Below the pieces are notes generated by a model. It worked only from the letters and a program-made list of their open reading frames with translations. It was not told where the DNA came from and did no database searches. The translations under genes and the position numbers were made by a program. 64,000 bases of DNA from JANQFM01 sp035471925 (GTDB lineage: Bacteria; Acidobacteriota; UBA6911; RPQK01; DATIPO01): the NCBI GenBank assembly GCA_035471925.1, contig DATIPO010000065.1, forward strand, positions 1-64,000. Direction: 5' to 3'. Of this stretch, positions 1 through 9,334 are shown piece after piece. The first letter of the stretch is position 1. Each line of letters starts with the position of its first letter.

Positions 1-92
1 ACGCCTTGCAGGGAGCGGCAGACGTTCTTCTCGTCGTCCACTACCAGAATGCGTCCCCGGCTGGTCCCGGTTTGGAAGGCTTCGGTGCTCAT
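1..92 (-). CDS. NtrX/NtrC-type response regulator, N-terminal fragment
   Basis: Only the first 30 codons are inside the window; the gene runs off the left edge. The reverse strand from the ATG at 92 gives a short leader followed by RILVVDDEKNVCRSLQG, the first beta strand and acidic pocket (DDE) of a receiver domain. It lies downstream of, and in the same direction as, the NtrY-type kinase, the usual order for an NtrY-NtrX pair, so a sigma-54-activating regulator is the likely full product. The AAA+ and DNA-binding domains cannot be seen, so a plain receiver regulator is possible. Confidence 0.8.
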   Translation of the reverse strand, partial: MSTEAFQTGTSRGRILVVDDEKNVCRSLQG

Positions 93-308
93 CTCACCCC
101 GATTATAGGCCCTGTCGCGCCGACCCGTGGAAAGAGGGCAAAGTCCTGGTGATTTGTCAGTTTTGAGATTGTGGCTTATGGGAGAACGATTGTGGCCGAG
201 ATCAAGGCGCGCCGACGCAGGCATAGTCGAAGCTGCGTCGAGAAGAAGCAACGCGGAGATCGGCCGCGAGGACCGCCCAGGAATTACAATATCAAGGCTG
301 ACAAGCCA

Positions 309-2786
309 CTAGGCCTCGCCCAGCGGGAATTCGAGGGTGAAGGTGACGCCGTGGGGGCGATTGGGTTCGGCCTTGATGGAGCCGCCGTGCTCTTCGATGA
401 TCTGGCGGACGATGGCCAATCCCAGGCCCGTCCCCTTTTTCTTGGTCGAGAAATAAGGCAGGAAAAGGTGGTCGTAGTCCTCGCCGGGGATGCCCGATCC
501 GTTGTCGGAGATCTTCAACAGCCAGGAGCGGCGCTTGGGATGCAGGCGTGTGAGGATCCAGAGGCGGCGGTCCCCGTTCATTTCGGCCAGCGAGTCGAGC
601 GAATTGTCGATGAGGTTGACCAGCACTCGTTCCAGTTGTTGGGGGTCGGCTTGGGCCGTCTCCAAGTTAGGATCGAAGCGTTTTTCCACTTCCACGCCTT
701 GCAGGCGCCCGTTGTAGAGATTAAGGGCGCGCTCAATGACCTTGTGGACCTCCACTTGGCTGGGCTTGTGAGAGGGCAAGCGGGCGAAGCGAGAGAACTC
801 CTGGATCAACTGGCGCAGGATTTCGGCCTCGGAAACGATGATCTCGGTCGCTTCCCGCACGACTTTTCCGAATTGTTGCAGCTCACTGGTCGAGACGGCC
901 GGGCGCGCCTGACCTCGATGTTCTCGATGATCAGCTTGCCCTCCGGACGGTCGGCGCGGTTGGGATGTTGCCCCGGCGGCAGGCTGCGCTGTCGAAGGGA
1001 ACGTGGAAAGCGGGGACGTTGAAGGCGAGGGCGGTGCAAGCGGGGACGTCGCTCCTTGACGTCCGGGTGGCCTGTCGCCTGCCCTATCCCGGCCCGGTGA
1101 CTCCTGCGAGTCCGTTTCGTTGAGCTGGGCCTCGAGGCGGCGGAAACGCCGCTCCACCCGCTGAGCCTGGAGTTGGATGGGCGTGAGCGGATTCTTGATC
1201 TCGTGTGCCATGCGCCGCGCCACCTCCTGCCAGGCCGCGAATTTCTCGGCCCGGATCAGTTCGGTGAGATCGTCCAGCACGACCAAAAACTCCATCTCTT
1301 CGCTTTCCGGCGCACGGCTCAGCGTCATGGTTGCGGCGATATGCCGCTTGCGCTCGTCCAAGCGGATGGTGAGTTCACGCCGATAGGTTCCGTAAAGCTG
1401 GGCGCGGCGGGCCAAGTTGAGGAACTCCTGGTAAAAGGCGGGATCGGAAAAGTCCTCGACTTTCCTGTCGATGACTTCCTGGCGCTCCTTGCCGAACATC
1501 TTCAGCGCGGCTTCGTTAACCGAGCGCACCACGTGCATGCGGTCGATGCTGACCACGCCAGTGGCGATGTTCTGGACGATGGTCTCGATGTAGCGCCGCC
1601 GCTTGTCGATTTCCCGGTTGGAGGCCACAAGCTCGGCGTTGGCCTTCTCCAACTCGGAACGGCTCTGGCGGATATCGCCGGCCATGCGGTTGAAGGACTC
1701 CACCAAAACGCCCAGTTCATCGACCGCCTCGACCTCCACCCGGTGGTCGAGGTTGCCCTCGGCCAGTTGGCGCGACCCCTGGGCCAGGGCTTCGATGGGG
1801 TAGGTGATGCGGCGGGCGATGTAGGTGGCCAGCCAGACGAACCCGAAGATCACGGCCAGGGTAGTGACTCCGATGACGGAAAAATAGGTGAGGCGGAGGG
1901 TGCGCTCGTCCTGCTCGATCAGTTGCTGAGCCGAGAAAGCCTCCTCGATGCCCATGCGGTGGAACTGAGTGGAATCGGTCAGGATGAAGCGGGCCATGAG
2001 AGCGCCCCGCAATTGACCGTCCGGCGTCATCAGCGGAACCCCGGCGAAACCGTAGTCATGGGTGGCGCTGTCTCCCAGCCCCGGATCTTGGGGCTCGCTC
2101 TTGCGGCGAAAGTAGTACTGGCCCTCAGCGGTGACCTGACTCAACCCTTCGCGGACTGTTTCCAGAGCCTCCTCGGGAAGCTGGGGAGTGGCCCAGTTGC
2201 CGGCCCTGTCCAGGACTTGGCCTTGGGCGTCGAGCAGCAGGAGTCCGCGAAAGCCTTCGGGAGCCGCATCGCCGCTCAGCAGTTCCCGGGCCTGCTGAGG
2301 CGTGATGGAGGCTCCTTGCGGCCGATGCTCCAACAGGCGGCGAAGGGCAACGCCGCGATGCATGTCGTAGAAGTTCTCTTCCATCTGGCGTGCCGACTCC
2401 AGCAACTGGCGGGAGGGCGATTTGAACCACTGGTCCAGGGTCCGGTTGATCAGTCCAAGGGCCAGAAAAGACATGATCAGGGCGGGAAAAAGCGAAATGA
2501 TGATGAAGGAGCCCACCAGCTTGGCTTTGATGCGGCTGCCGCTTTCCCCCTGCTGAAATTCGAAGAGCAGCTTGATCAGGTCGCGGGCCAGAATGAATCC
2601 CAGCACGAAGAGGATGATGAAGTTAGCCGTCCAGATGACGGCCCACAGATTGATGTTGCGTCCGAACTGGGGATTCCCCACCGAAGAGGGGTTGAGGAAG
2701 ATGATGCTGATCAGATAGAGCAGGATGGAAACGGCCAGGAAGGCCGAGACCCAGTAGATTTTCTGCAGCAGTTGTTTGCGCTTCAT
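309..2786 (-). CDS. ntrY: NtrY-type membrane sensor histidine kinase
   Basis: An 825-residue inner-membrane kinase. Membrane segments lie near residues 10-32, 47-70, 89-112 and 300-322, with a sensor region between the third and fourth. Then follow HAMP (about 322-375), PAS (about 398-510), DHp with the phospho-acceptor H528 in RMAHEIKNPLTP, and a HATPase with N-box (NLIDNSLDSL), DNGSGIPG and GTGLGLAIV. This layout matches the NtrY family, which in known cases responds to nitrogen or redox state and phosphorylates NtrX. Odd: residues about 557-632, between the two DHp helices, are a Pro/Ser/Gln/Arg-rich insertion where relatives have a short linker. The response regulator follows 216 bases downstream; those bases hold no gene I can support. 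Confidence 0.9.
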   Translation of the reverse strand: MKRKQLLQKIYWVSAFLAVSILLYLISIIFLNPSSVGNPQFGRNINLWAVIWTANFIILFVLGFILARDLIKLLFEFQQGESGSRIKAKLVGSFIIISLFPALIMSFLALGLINRTLDQWFKSPSRQLLESARQMEENFYDMHRGVALRRLLEHRPQGASITPQQARELLSGDAAPEGFRGLLLLDAQGQVLDRAGNWATPQLPEEALETVREGLSQVTAEGQYYFRRKSEPQDPGLGDSATHDYGFAGVPLMTPDGQLRGALMARFILTDSTQFHRMGIEEAFSAQQLIEQDERTLRLTYFSVIGVTTLAVIFGFVWLATYIARRITYPIEALAQGSRQLAEGNLDHRVEVEAVDELGVLVESFNRMAGDIRQSRSELEKANAELVASNREIDKRRRYIETIVQNIATGVVSIDRMHVVRSVNEAALKMFGKERQEVIDRKVEDFSDPAFYQEFLNLARRAQLYGTYRRELTIRLDERKRHIAATMTLSRAPESEEMEFLVVLDDLTELIRAEKFAAWQEVARRMAHEIKNPLTPIQLQAQRVERRFRRLEAQLNETDSQESPGRDRAGDRPPGRQGATSPLAPPSPSTSPLSTFPSTAQPAAGATSQPRRPSGGQADHREHRGQARPAVSTSELQQFGKVVREATEIIVSEAEILRQLIQEFSRFARLPSHKPSQVEVHKVIERALNLYNGRLQGVEVEKRFDPNLETAQADPQQLERVLVNLIDNSLDSLAEMNGDRRLWILTRLHPKRRSWLLKISDNGSGIPGEDYDHLFLPYFSTKKKGTGLGLAIVRQIIEEHGGSIKAEPNRPHGVTFTLEFPLGEA

Positions 2787-2943
2787 GATCGAGGCTTTAC
2801 CCCTTCAAGGATACCTGATCGACTGCCTGCCGGTGCTCTCGATGAATTCGCGACGCTTGTGCGGGAGGACTGCTTTTCTGGCCCGATCTGCGCGTTTGAG
2901 GTGTTGCTCCGCTGGAGCGCGCTCGTGTATGGTACTCCTTTCT

Positions 2944-4956
2944 ATGCTGCGAATAGGAATCGACACTGGCGGAACCTTTACCGACTTCGTGGTCTTGCAC
3001 GAAGATCGACTCAAGACCTTCAAGCTTCCCTCGACCCCTTCTCAACCCGACCAGGCTGTCCTCCAGGGCATCAAACGGATCTTGCAGGAACACGGCGGGG
3101 ACCCGGCCTTTCAGGTCCGCCATGGGTCGACGGTGGCCACCAATGCCCTGCTTGAGCGCAAAGGAGCCCGCACGGCCCTCGTGACCAATCAGGGGTTCGA
3201 GGACGTCCTGGAAATCGGTCGCCAGAACCGTCCCGGACTCTACAGCTTTCAGGCCTCCAAGCCCGAGCCGCTGGTGCCGCGCGATCTGCGGGTGGGCATC
3301 AAGCAGCGCAGCTTGTCGGACGGCAGCCAGCAGGTTCCGCTGGAGAACAAGAACCTCGACTGGCTCAATCACAAAATGGGCCAGCTCAAGCCCGAAGCCG
3401 TGGCCGTTTCGCTGCTCTACAGCTACCTCGACCCGGAGATCGAGGAGCGCATCGGCGAAGAACTGACGAAAATGGGCCTTGCGGTCTCGCTCTCCCATAA
3501 GATCCATCCCGAGTTCCGCGAGTACGAGCGGACTTCGGCGGTGGTGATCAACGCCTACCTGACGCCGATCATGAACCGCTACTTGTCGGCCCTGGGCAAA
3601 GATCCGGTGATGGACAAAGGCAAGCTCTCGGTCATGCAGTCCAACGGCGGCGCCATCTCGGGAGAAGTGGCCCGCAGCGAACCGATCCGCACCTTGCTGT
3701 CAGGACCCGCGGGAGGCGTGGTGGGAGCCTTCAGAGTAGCCCGCCAGGCGGGATTCGACCGCATCCTGACCTTTGACATGGGCGGAACGTCCACCGACGT
3801 CTGCCTAGTGGACGGCAAGATCGCCACCACCAACGAAGGCGAAATCGACCACCAGCCCATCGCGGTGCAGATGATCGGAATCCACACCATCGGGGCGGGT
3901 GGCGGATCGATCGCAAGCGTGGACGAAGGCGGCCTGCTGCGGGTGGGTCCGGAAAGCGCCGGCGCCGATCCCGGACCGGTGGCCTACGGCAACAAAGGCA
4001 GTGACGTCACCGTCACCGATGCCCACGTCCACCTGGGACATCTGCCGCCCGATTTCTTCTTGGGCGGGGAGATGCACCTGCGTCCCGATTTGGTTCGTCC
4101 CGCCCTGGAGCGGCTGGCCGATCAGGTCAAGAAGGCCTCCCAACGAGATCTGTCGCCGGAAGAGGTGGCTGAGGGCGTGCTGGCCATCGCCGACACCCAA
4201 ATGGAGAACGCGCTGCGCGTCATCTCCCTGCAAAAGGGATACGACACCCGCGACTTCACGCTGGTCAGCTTTGGCGGATCGGGCGGACTCCACGCCTGCC
4301 GCTTGGCCCGCTCCCTGGGAATCCCGCGCATTCTGGTCCCCTCCGACCCGGGACTCCTCTCAGCTTCCGGAATCCTCCACGCCGAGGTGGTCAAGGACAC
4401 CGCCCGCACCCTGCTCATGCGCAGCAACGACGACAACCTGCAGCAGCGCCTGGAGCAGACCTTCGAAGAACTCGACGCTCAAGTCGCGGCCCACCTCAGC
4501 AACGAAGGATTGGGCAAGGACGAGCGTGAACTGGAACGCAGCCTTGATTTGCGCTATCCGGGACAGGCCTACGAAATCAATGTGGCCTACGGAGACGACT
4601 ACTTGGAGCGCTTCCACAAGATGCACGAGCAGCTCTACGGCTACGGCAATCCGGGCCTGGACGTCGAAATCGTCACCCTCAGGGTGCGCGGTACGGGCTT
4701 GGCCGATTCGCCTCCTGCGCCCACCCACGAGAAGGCTTCCGAGAAACCCGACCTGGAATCGTTGATGCAGAAGAACAAGGTGCGGGTCGAGGGCCGCGAC
4801 CACTCCACCCAGGTCTACCTGCGCCACCGCCTCAAAGCCGGCAACCGCATCGAAGGCCCTGCCATCATCGTCGAATACAGCTCCACCACCCTGATTCCCG
4901 AGGATTTCAAGGTGGAGGTCGACGAGCGGCTCAATCTGCTCATCGAGCCCCGATGA
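2944..4956 (+). CDS. Hydantoinase/oxoprolinase family protein (HyuA-type)
   Basis: A 670-residue protein of the N-methylhydantoinase A / oxoprolinase A family, which hydrolyses cyclic imides with ATP using an actin-like nucleotide fold. The start IGIDTGGTFTDFVV is the diagnostic phosphate-binding loop; RHGSTVATNALLERKG, LLSGPAGGVVGA and FDMGGTSTDVCLVDG are further family signatures. I chose ATG 2944 because the conserved fold starts at residue 3; the frame stays open upstream to 2776 without similarity to the family. It is divergent from ntrY. The usual HyuB (B subunit) is not adjacent: the next gene, 12 bases on, is xseA. The substrate cannot be told from sequence. Confidence 0.9.
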   Translation: MLRIGIDTGGTFTDFVVLHEDRLKTFKLPSTPSQPDQAVLQGIKRILQEHGGDPAFQVRHGSTVATNALLERKGARTALVTNQGFEDVLEIGRQNRPGLYSFQASKPEPLVPRDLRVGIKQRSLSDGSQQVPLENKNLDWLNHKMGQLKPEAVAVSLLYSYLDPEIEERIGEELTKMGLAVSLSHKIHPEFREYERTSAVVINAYLTPIMNRYLSALGKDPVMDKGKLSVMQSNGGAISGEVARSEPIRTLLSGPAGGVVGAFRVARQAGFDRILTFDMGGTSTDVCLVDGKIATTNEGEIDHQPIAVQMIGIHTIGAGGGSIASVDEGGLLRVGPESAGADPGPVAYGNKGSDVTVTDAHVHLGHLPPDFFLGGEMHLRPDLVRPALERLADQVKKASQRDLSPEEVAEGVLAIADTQMENALRVISLQKGYDTRDFTLVSFGGSGGLHACRLARSLGIPRILVPSDPGLLSASGILHAEVVKDTARTLLMRSNDDNLQQRLEQTFEELDAQVAAHLSNEGLGKDERELERSLDLRYPGQAYEINVAYGDDYLERFHKMHEQLYGYGNPGLDVEIVTLRVRGTGLADSPPAPTHEKASEKPDLESLMQKNKVRVEGRDHSTQVYLRHRLKAGNRIEGPAIIVEYSSTTLIPEDFKVEVDERLNLLIEPR

Positions 4957-4968
4957 TTTGAGCAAGCC

Positions 4969-6393
4969 ATGTCCCAACAAGGATTCCGCTTTCAGTCCGG
5001 CCGACGCGTCCTCAAGGTGGGCGATCTGCTGGGCGACCTCAGGGACCGGCTGGAAAGCGACTACCGCGACATCTGGGTGCAGGGCGAGATCTGCGACTTG
5101 GCCGCGCCCCCTTCTGGCCATCTCTATTTCGCCCTCAAGGATGATGACGGGCGCCTGCGTTGCGCCTGCTTCCGCATGCAGGCCCGCTACCTCAAGTTCA
5201 GGCCCGAGAACGGCATGGAGGTCATCGCCCGCGGCAGCCTGTCCCTTTACCCTCCCCGCGGCGACGTGCAGTTGATCGTGCAGTTTATGGAGCCGCTGGG
5301 CGACGGCGCGCGCCAGGCGGCCTTCGAACAGCTCAAGCGGCGCTTGCAGGCGGAAGGGCTCTTTGACTCCGAACGCAAGCGTCCTCTTCCTCTGCTGCCC
5401 TCCAAGATCGGAGTGGTGACCTCGCCCTCGGGCGCCGCTCTGCGCGATATCCTCAACGTGCTCAAGCGCCGCAACGACCGCCTCGACGTGCTCATTCATC
5501 CCGTACCCGTGCAGGGCAGCGGAGCGGGACGCCGCATCGCCGCCGCCGTCCGCCGCCTGGCCCAGCGGTCCGACCTGGACGTGATCATCGTCTCGCGGGG
5601 CGGCGGGTCGAGCGAAGACCTGTGGGAGTTCAATGACGAAGCCCTAGCCCGCGCCATCTTTGCCTGCCGGACACCCGTCATCTCAGCGGTTGGGCACGAG
5701 GTCGACTTCACCATCGCCGATTTTGTGGCCGATTTGCGCGCTCCCACGCCTTCGGCGGCCGCCGAGATCGTCTCCGGCGCCCGCGACGAGCTGCAGCAGC
5801 GCCTGAGCCAGATCGGCCGCCGTCTGACTCACGCCGTCACGCTCAGGATCCAGCGGGACCGCCACCGCCTGCAGGCCCTGGCCGCCAGCCGCTCCTTCGT
5901 CGATGCCGAGAGTTCGCTGCGCTACTATCTACAGAGGCTGGACGAACTCCAGGGACGCTTGCGCAAGTCGCTGCCGCCTCGCCTGCCCCGGCTCGATCAG
6001 CGCCGAGGACAGTTGACGCGTTCCCTGAACCAGGCCCTCCGCTATCGGCTGGGTTGGGAGCGCCAGCGGCTGGAATCGCGTCAACAGCGCCTGGGCAGCC
6101 TTCCCAGCCTGACGCGCTCGGCCCGCCAGGACCTTCGGCGGGCGGGCCAGCAGTTGGTTCGGGGCATGACTCAGGCCGCCGCGGATCAGCGAAACCGCTT
6201 GGAACGGGCCCGGGCTCAGTTGAGTGCCTTTTCGCCTCAGGCTGTGCTGGAGCGGGGCTACGCCATCGTGCAGCGAGCCGAAGACGAAGCCGTCGTGAGG
6301 TCGCCGGCCGACGCCTCACCGGGTCAGCTTCTGAGGGTGCGGGTGGCGGGCGGACGCTTCGCAGCGGAAAGGATTGAAGACGATGAAGTATAA
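4969..6393 (+). CDS. xseA: Exodeoxyribonuclease VII large subunit
   Basis: A 474-residue catalytic subunit of the single-strand-specific exonuclease VII, a cytoplasmic enzyme of mismatch repair and crosslink tolerance. Residues about 15-110 form the OB-fold (DIWVQGEICDLA, GHLYFALKDDDGRLRCACF). The catalytic core follows with VVTSPSGAALRDIL, IIVSRGGGSSEDLWEFND and SAVGHEVDFTIADFVADLRA, and then a long coiled-coil tail that binds small subunits. The last 11 bases overlap xseB, so the two subunits are probably translationally coupled. Length is normal for the family. Confidence 0.97.
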   Translation: MSQQGFRFQSGRRVLKVGDLLGDLRDRLESDYRDIWVQGEICDLAAPPSGHLYFALKDDDGRLRCACFRMQARYLKFRPENGMEVIARGSLSLYPPRGDVQLIVQFMEPLGDGARQAAFEQLKRRLQAEGLFDSERKRPLPLLPSKIGVVTSPSGAALRDILNVLKRRNDRLDVLIHPVPVQGSGAGRRIAAAVRRLAQRSDLDVIIVSRGGGSSEDLWEFNDEALARAIFACRTPVISAVGHEVDFTIADFVADLRAPTPSAAAEIVSGARDELQQRLSQIGRRLTHAVTLRIQRDRHRLQALAASRSFVDAESSLRYYLQRLDELQGRLRKSLPPRLPRLDQRRGQLTRSLNQALRYRLGWERQRLESRQQRLGSLPSLTRSARQDLRRAGQQLVRGMTQAAADQRNRLERARAQLSAFSPQAVLERGYAIVQRAEDEAVVRSPADASPGQLLRVRVAGGRFAAERIEDDEV

Positions 6394-6619
6394 GCAGTTC
6401 GAAGAGGCGCTGGGCCGATTGGAAGAGATCGTGGACGAATTGGAAAAAGGCGAAGCATCGCTGGAGCAGTCGCTCAAGCTCTTCGAGGAAGGCATCCAAA
6501 TCTCGCACTTCTGCGGCGAAAAGCTCGACGAGGCCGAGCGCAAGGTGGAAGTGCTGCTGCGAAAAGGCGGCAAAGACGTGGAAGAGCCTTTTCAAGTTTC
6601 CGAAGAGGAGGACTCTTGA
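6383..6619 (+). CDS. xseB: Exodeoxyribonuclease VII small subunit
   Basis: A 78-residue helical protein with the XseB pattern KYKQFEEALGRLEEIVDELE followed by a heptad-like LEQSLKLFEEGIQ, and an acidic tail. It binds the coiled-coil region of XseA. I prefer ATG 6383 to an in-frame TTG at 6374, because an AAAGGA ribosome-binding site (6368-6373) is spaced correctly only for the ATG. It overlaps xseA by 11 bases and its stop overlaps the TTG start of the next gene. Confidence 0.95.
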   Translation: MKYKQFEEALGRLEEIVDELEKGEASLEQSLKLFEEGIQISHFCGEKLDEAERKVEVLLRKGGKDVEEPFQVSEEEDS

Positions 6620-7554
6620 GCCAATCCTCCTCGACTTCAACAGGCGCTTCGCCGGGCAGGGTCGACGTGGCCGCCTACATGAAAGCCCAAGCCGAGATCA
6701 TCAACCGCCGCTTGGACGATTTTCTGCCTCCGCCTCAGCAGCCGCCCCAGATCATTCATGAGGCCATGCGCTATGCCATGTTCGCCGGCGGGAAGCGGCT
6801 GCGGCCCATCCTGGCATTGGCGGCGGCCGAGGCCCTGCAGGGACCGATGGAGAGGGTCCTGCACTTTGCCTGCGGCTTGGAAATGATCCACTGCTTTTCC
6901 CTCATCCACGATGATTTGCCGGCCATGGACGACGACGACTTCCGCCGCGGCAAGCCCACTCTGCACCGCCGCTACGACGAGGCGGTGGCGGTCCTGGCCG
7001 GGGACGCACTGCTTAATCTGGCTTTGCAGACCGTCTCCCAAGCGCCCTGCCGGGACGCCCGCGAATCGGCCATCCTGCTGCAAGTCCTGGCCAGGTTGTG
7101 CCGCGCCACCGGCACCGTGGGCGGGATGATCGCCGGACAGGTGGAAGACATGTCGAGCGAGGGAGAAGCCTTCGACGCCGACCGCCTGCACGTTATCCAC
7201 AACGCCAAGACCGGCGCCCTCATCACGGCTTCGGTGGAATGCTCGGCGCTGCTCAGCGGAGCTTCCCGGGACGAGCTGCGCCGTTTGGGCGCCTACGGAC
7301 GCCACATCGGGCTGGCCTTTCAAGTGGTCGACGACATCCTCGACGTAGAAGGTTCGAGCCGTCAGTTGGGCAAGTCGGCGGGCAAGGATCAAGCCGCCTC
7401 CAAGGCCACCTTCCCGTCCCTTTACGGGGTGGACGAGAGCCGCCGAATGGCGCTTCAACTGGTGGAGAAGGCGGTTTCCGAGGTCTCTTTCCTGGGAGAG
7501 TCGGCCCACATCTTGTGCGAGTTGGCCCGCTTCATTTCCGTACGCCGTTTCTGA
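6616..7554 (+). CDS. ispA: Short-chain polyprenyl diphosphate synthase (farnesyl/geranylgeranyl type)
   Basis: A 312-residue all-helical isoprenyl diphosphate synthase that condenses IPP with allylic diphosphates. The first Asp-rich motif is DDLPAMD (residues 99-105), the second is DDILD (239-243), and FAGGKRLRP (57-64) binds IPP. The two-residue insertion within the first motif is typical of bacterial farnesyl-type enzymes, but chain length cannot be fixed by eye. The start is TTG 6616, whose last two bases belong to the xseB stop; GAGGAG at 6605-6610 sits five bases upstream. The xseA-xseB-ispA order is widespread in bacteria. It converges on glnS with one base between the two stop codons. 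Confidence 0.93.
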   Translation: MSQSSSTSTGASPGRVDVAAYMKAQAEIINRRLDDFLPPPQQPPQIIHEAMRYAMFAGGKRLRPILALAAAEALQGPMERVLHFACGLEMIHCFSLIHDDLPAMDDDDFRRGKPTLHRRYDEAVAVLAGDALLNLALQTVSQAPCRDARESAILLQVLARLCRATGTVGGMIAGQVEDMSSEGEAFDADRLHVIHNAKTGALITASVECSALLSGASRDELRRLGAYGRHIGLAFQVVDDILDVEGSSRQLGKSAGKDQAASKATFPSLYGVDESRRMALQLVEKAVSEVSFLGESAHILCELARFISVRRF

Positions 7555-7555
7555 T

Positions 7556-9268
7556 CTATTTCTTCCCGCCCTTTTGAGCCCGACGCTGCTTCTCCATCTT
7601 GGCCCAAGTGTCGCGCAGGGTCACGGTGCGGTTGAAGACCCGCTTGCCCTGGGCGTGGCTGCGGGAGTCGATGCAGAAGTAACCCCGCCGCTCGAACTGG
7701 ACGGTGCGGCCTGGCTTGACATCCTTGAGTGATGGTTCAAGCTTGGCTTTCACCACCTGCAGCGAGTCGGGATTGAGGTCGTCCATGAAGTCGCGTCCGC
7801 CGCCGCCCGGCTGGGGCTCGTTGAAGAGACGATCATAGAGGCGCACCTCGGCCTCCAGCGCATGGCGGGCCGAGACCCAGTGCAGGGTGCCTTTTACGCG
7901 CCGTCCGTCGGGAGCCGATCCGCCCCGGGTTTCGGGATCGTAGGTGGCCCGCAGTTCCGTCACTTGGCCGCCCTCGTCCTTGACGACGCCGGTGCAGGTG
8001 ATGAAATAAGCATAGCGCAGCCGCACCTCGCGTCCTGGCGCCAGACGGAAGAACTTCTTGGGCGGGTCTTCCATGAAGTCTTCGCGCTCGATGTAGATTT
8101 CGCGGGAAAAAGGCACTTGGCGGGTGCCGGCGCTTTCGTCCTCGGGATTGTTGATGGCCTCCAGGTGCTCTTCCTGCTCCTCAGGATAGTTCTCGATGAC
8201 GACTTTGAGGGGGTTGAGGACGCCCAGGTAGCGGTCGGCCCGCTTATTGAGGTCGGTGCGGATGCTGTACTCCAACTGGCTCACTTCGATGGTCACGTCG
8301 CGCTTGGCCACGCCGATGCGGTCGCAGAAGTCGACGATGGCTTCAGGGGTATAGCCGCGCCGCCGCAGTCCGCTCAGGGTGGGCATGCGCGGATCGTCCC
8401 AGCCTTGCACCTTTCCCTCGTCCACAAGTTGCTTCAGCTTGCGCTTGCTGAGCAGCGTATAGGTCAGTGCCAGGCGCGCGAATTCGATTTGCTGGGGACG
8501 CACCGGAGTGGGCAGGTCGACTTGGTCCAGCACCCAGTCGTAAAGAGCGCGGTTGTCTTCGAATTCCAGCGTGCACAGCGAGTGGGTGATGCCCTCCAGG
8601 GCGTCGGAGAGACAGTGGGTGAAGTCGTACATGGGATAGATGCACCACTTGTCGCCGGTGCGGTGGTGAGCCATGTGGCGGATGCGGTAGAGGACCGGAT
8701 CGCGCATGTTGAGGTTGGGCGACGCCATGTCGATCTTGGCCCTGAGGACGTGTTTGCCGTCCTCAAACTTGCCCTCCCGCATTTGCTCGAAGAGCTCCAG
8801 GTTGTCCTCAACGCTGCGGTCCCGGTAGGGCGAGTTGACGCCCGGCTCGGTCAGCGTCCCCCGGTTGTCACGGATCTGCTCGGCCGTCTGGCTGTCCACG
8901 TAGGCCCTGCCCTGGCGGACCAGATCGAGGGCGTAGTGGTAGAGCTGGTCGAAGTAGTCCGAGGCATGGAAGAGGCGGTCTTGCCAATCGTAGCCAAGCC
9001 ATCGGACGTCAGCCTTGATGGAGTCTTCGTACTCGACATCCTCCTTGGCCGGATTGGTGTCGTCGAAGCGCAGGTTGCAGGTGCCGTTGTATTCCTCAGC
9101 CGCCCCGAAGTTGAGGACGATCGACTTGGCATGGCCGATGTGCAGGTAGCCGTTGGGTTCGGGCGGGAAGCGGGTGGCCACCCGCTTGGCGTTTTTGCCC
9201 GAGGCCAAGTCGTCCTCAATGCGCTGGCGGATGAAGTCCAGTGGTTTCTTGTCGCTGTTGTCGCTCAT
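7556..9268 (-). CDS. glnS: Glutaminyl-tRNA synthetase
   Basis: A 570-residue class I synthetase charging tRNA-Gln directly. The ATP-binding HIGH motif is at 43-46 within PPEPNGYLHIGHAKS, which is the GlnRS form. The KMSKS-equivalent loop is LLSKRK (272-277). RFDDTNPAKED and the C-terminal double beta-barrel anticodon domain (from about 350) are complete. Length is close to the usual 550-560. A glnS gene suggests that this organism does not depend only on the GluRS/GatCAB route for Gln-tRNA. A tRNA-Gln-like gene lies at 45068 in this window. Confidence 0.97.
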   Translation of the reverse strand: MSDNSDKKPLDFIRQRIEDDLASGKNAKRVATRFPPEPNGYLHIGHAKSIVLNFGAAEEYNGTCNLRFDDTNPAKEDVEYEDSIKADVRWLGYDWQDRLFHASDYFDQLYHYALDLVRQGRAYVDSQTAEQIRDNRGTLTEPGVNSPYRDRSVEDNLELFEQMREGKFEDGKHVLRAKIDMASPNLNMRDPVLYRIRHMAHHRTGDKWCIYPMYDFTHCLSDALEGITHSLCTLEFEDNRALYDWVLDQVDLPTPVRPQQIEFARLALTYTLLSKRKLKQLVDEGKVQGWDDPRMPTLSGLRRRGYTPEAIVDFCDRIGVAKRDVTIEVSQLEYSIRTDLNKRADRYLGVLNPLKVVIENYPEEQEEHLEAINNPEDESAGTRQVPFSREIYIEREDFMEDPPKKFFRLAPGREVRLRYAYFITCTGVVKDEGGQVTELRATYDPETRGGSAPDGRRVKGTLHWVSARHALEAEVRLYDRLFNEPQPGGGGRDFMDDLNPDSLQVVKAKLEPSLKDVKPGRTVQFERRGYFCIDSRSHAQGKRVFNRTVTLRDTWAKMEKQRRAQKGGKK

Positions 9269-9334
9269 AGGGCAAGGCGCGATGTTAGCACAACCTCGTT
9301 GGGCTGCCGCAGTTGGCGGCGGCGCGCGTCAGCC

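Noticed and set aside
1173..3155. 660-codon open frame on the plus strand, antisense to the kinase
   Set aside because: It is the shadow of ntrY in GC-rich DNA; its translation has no domain, and the kinase frame has all motifs.
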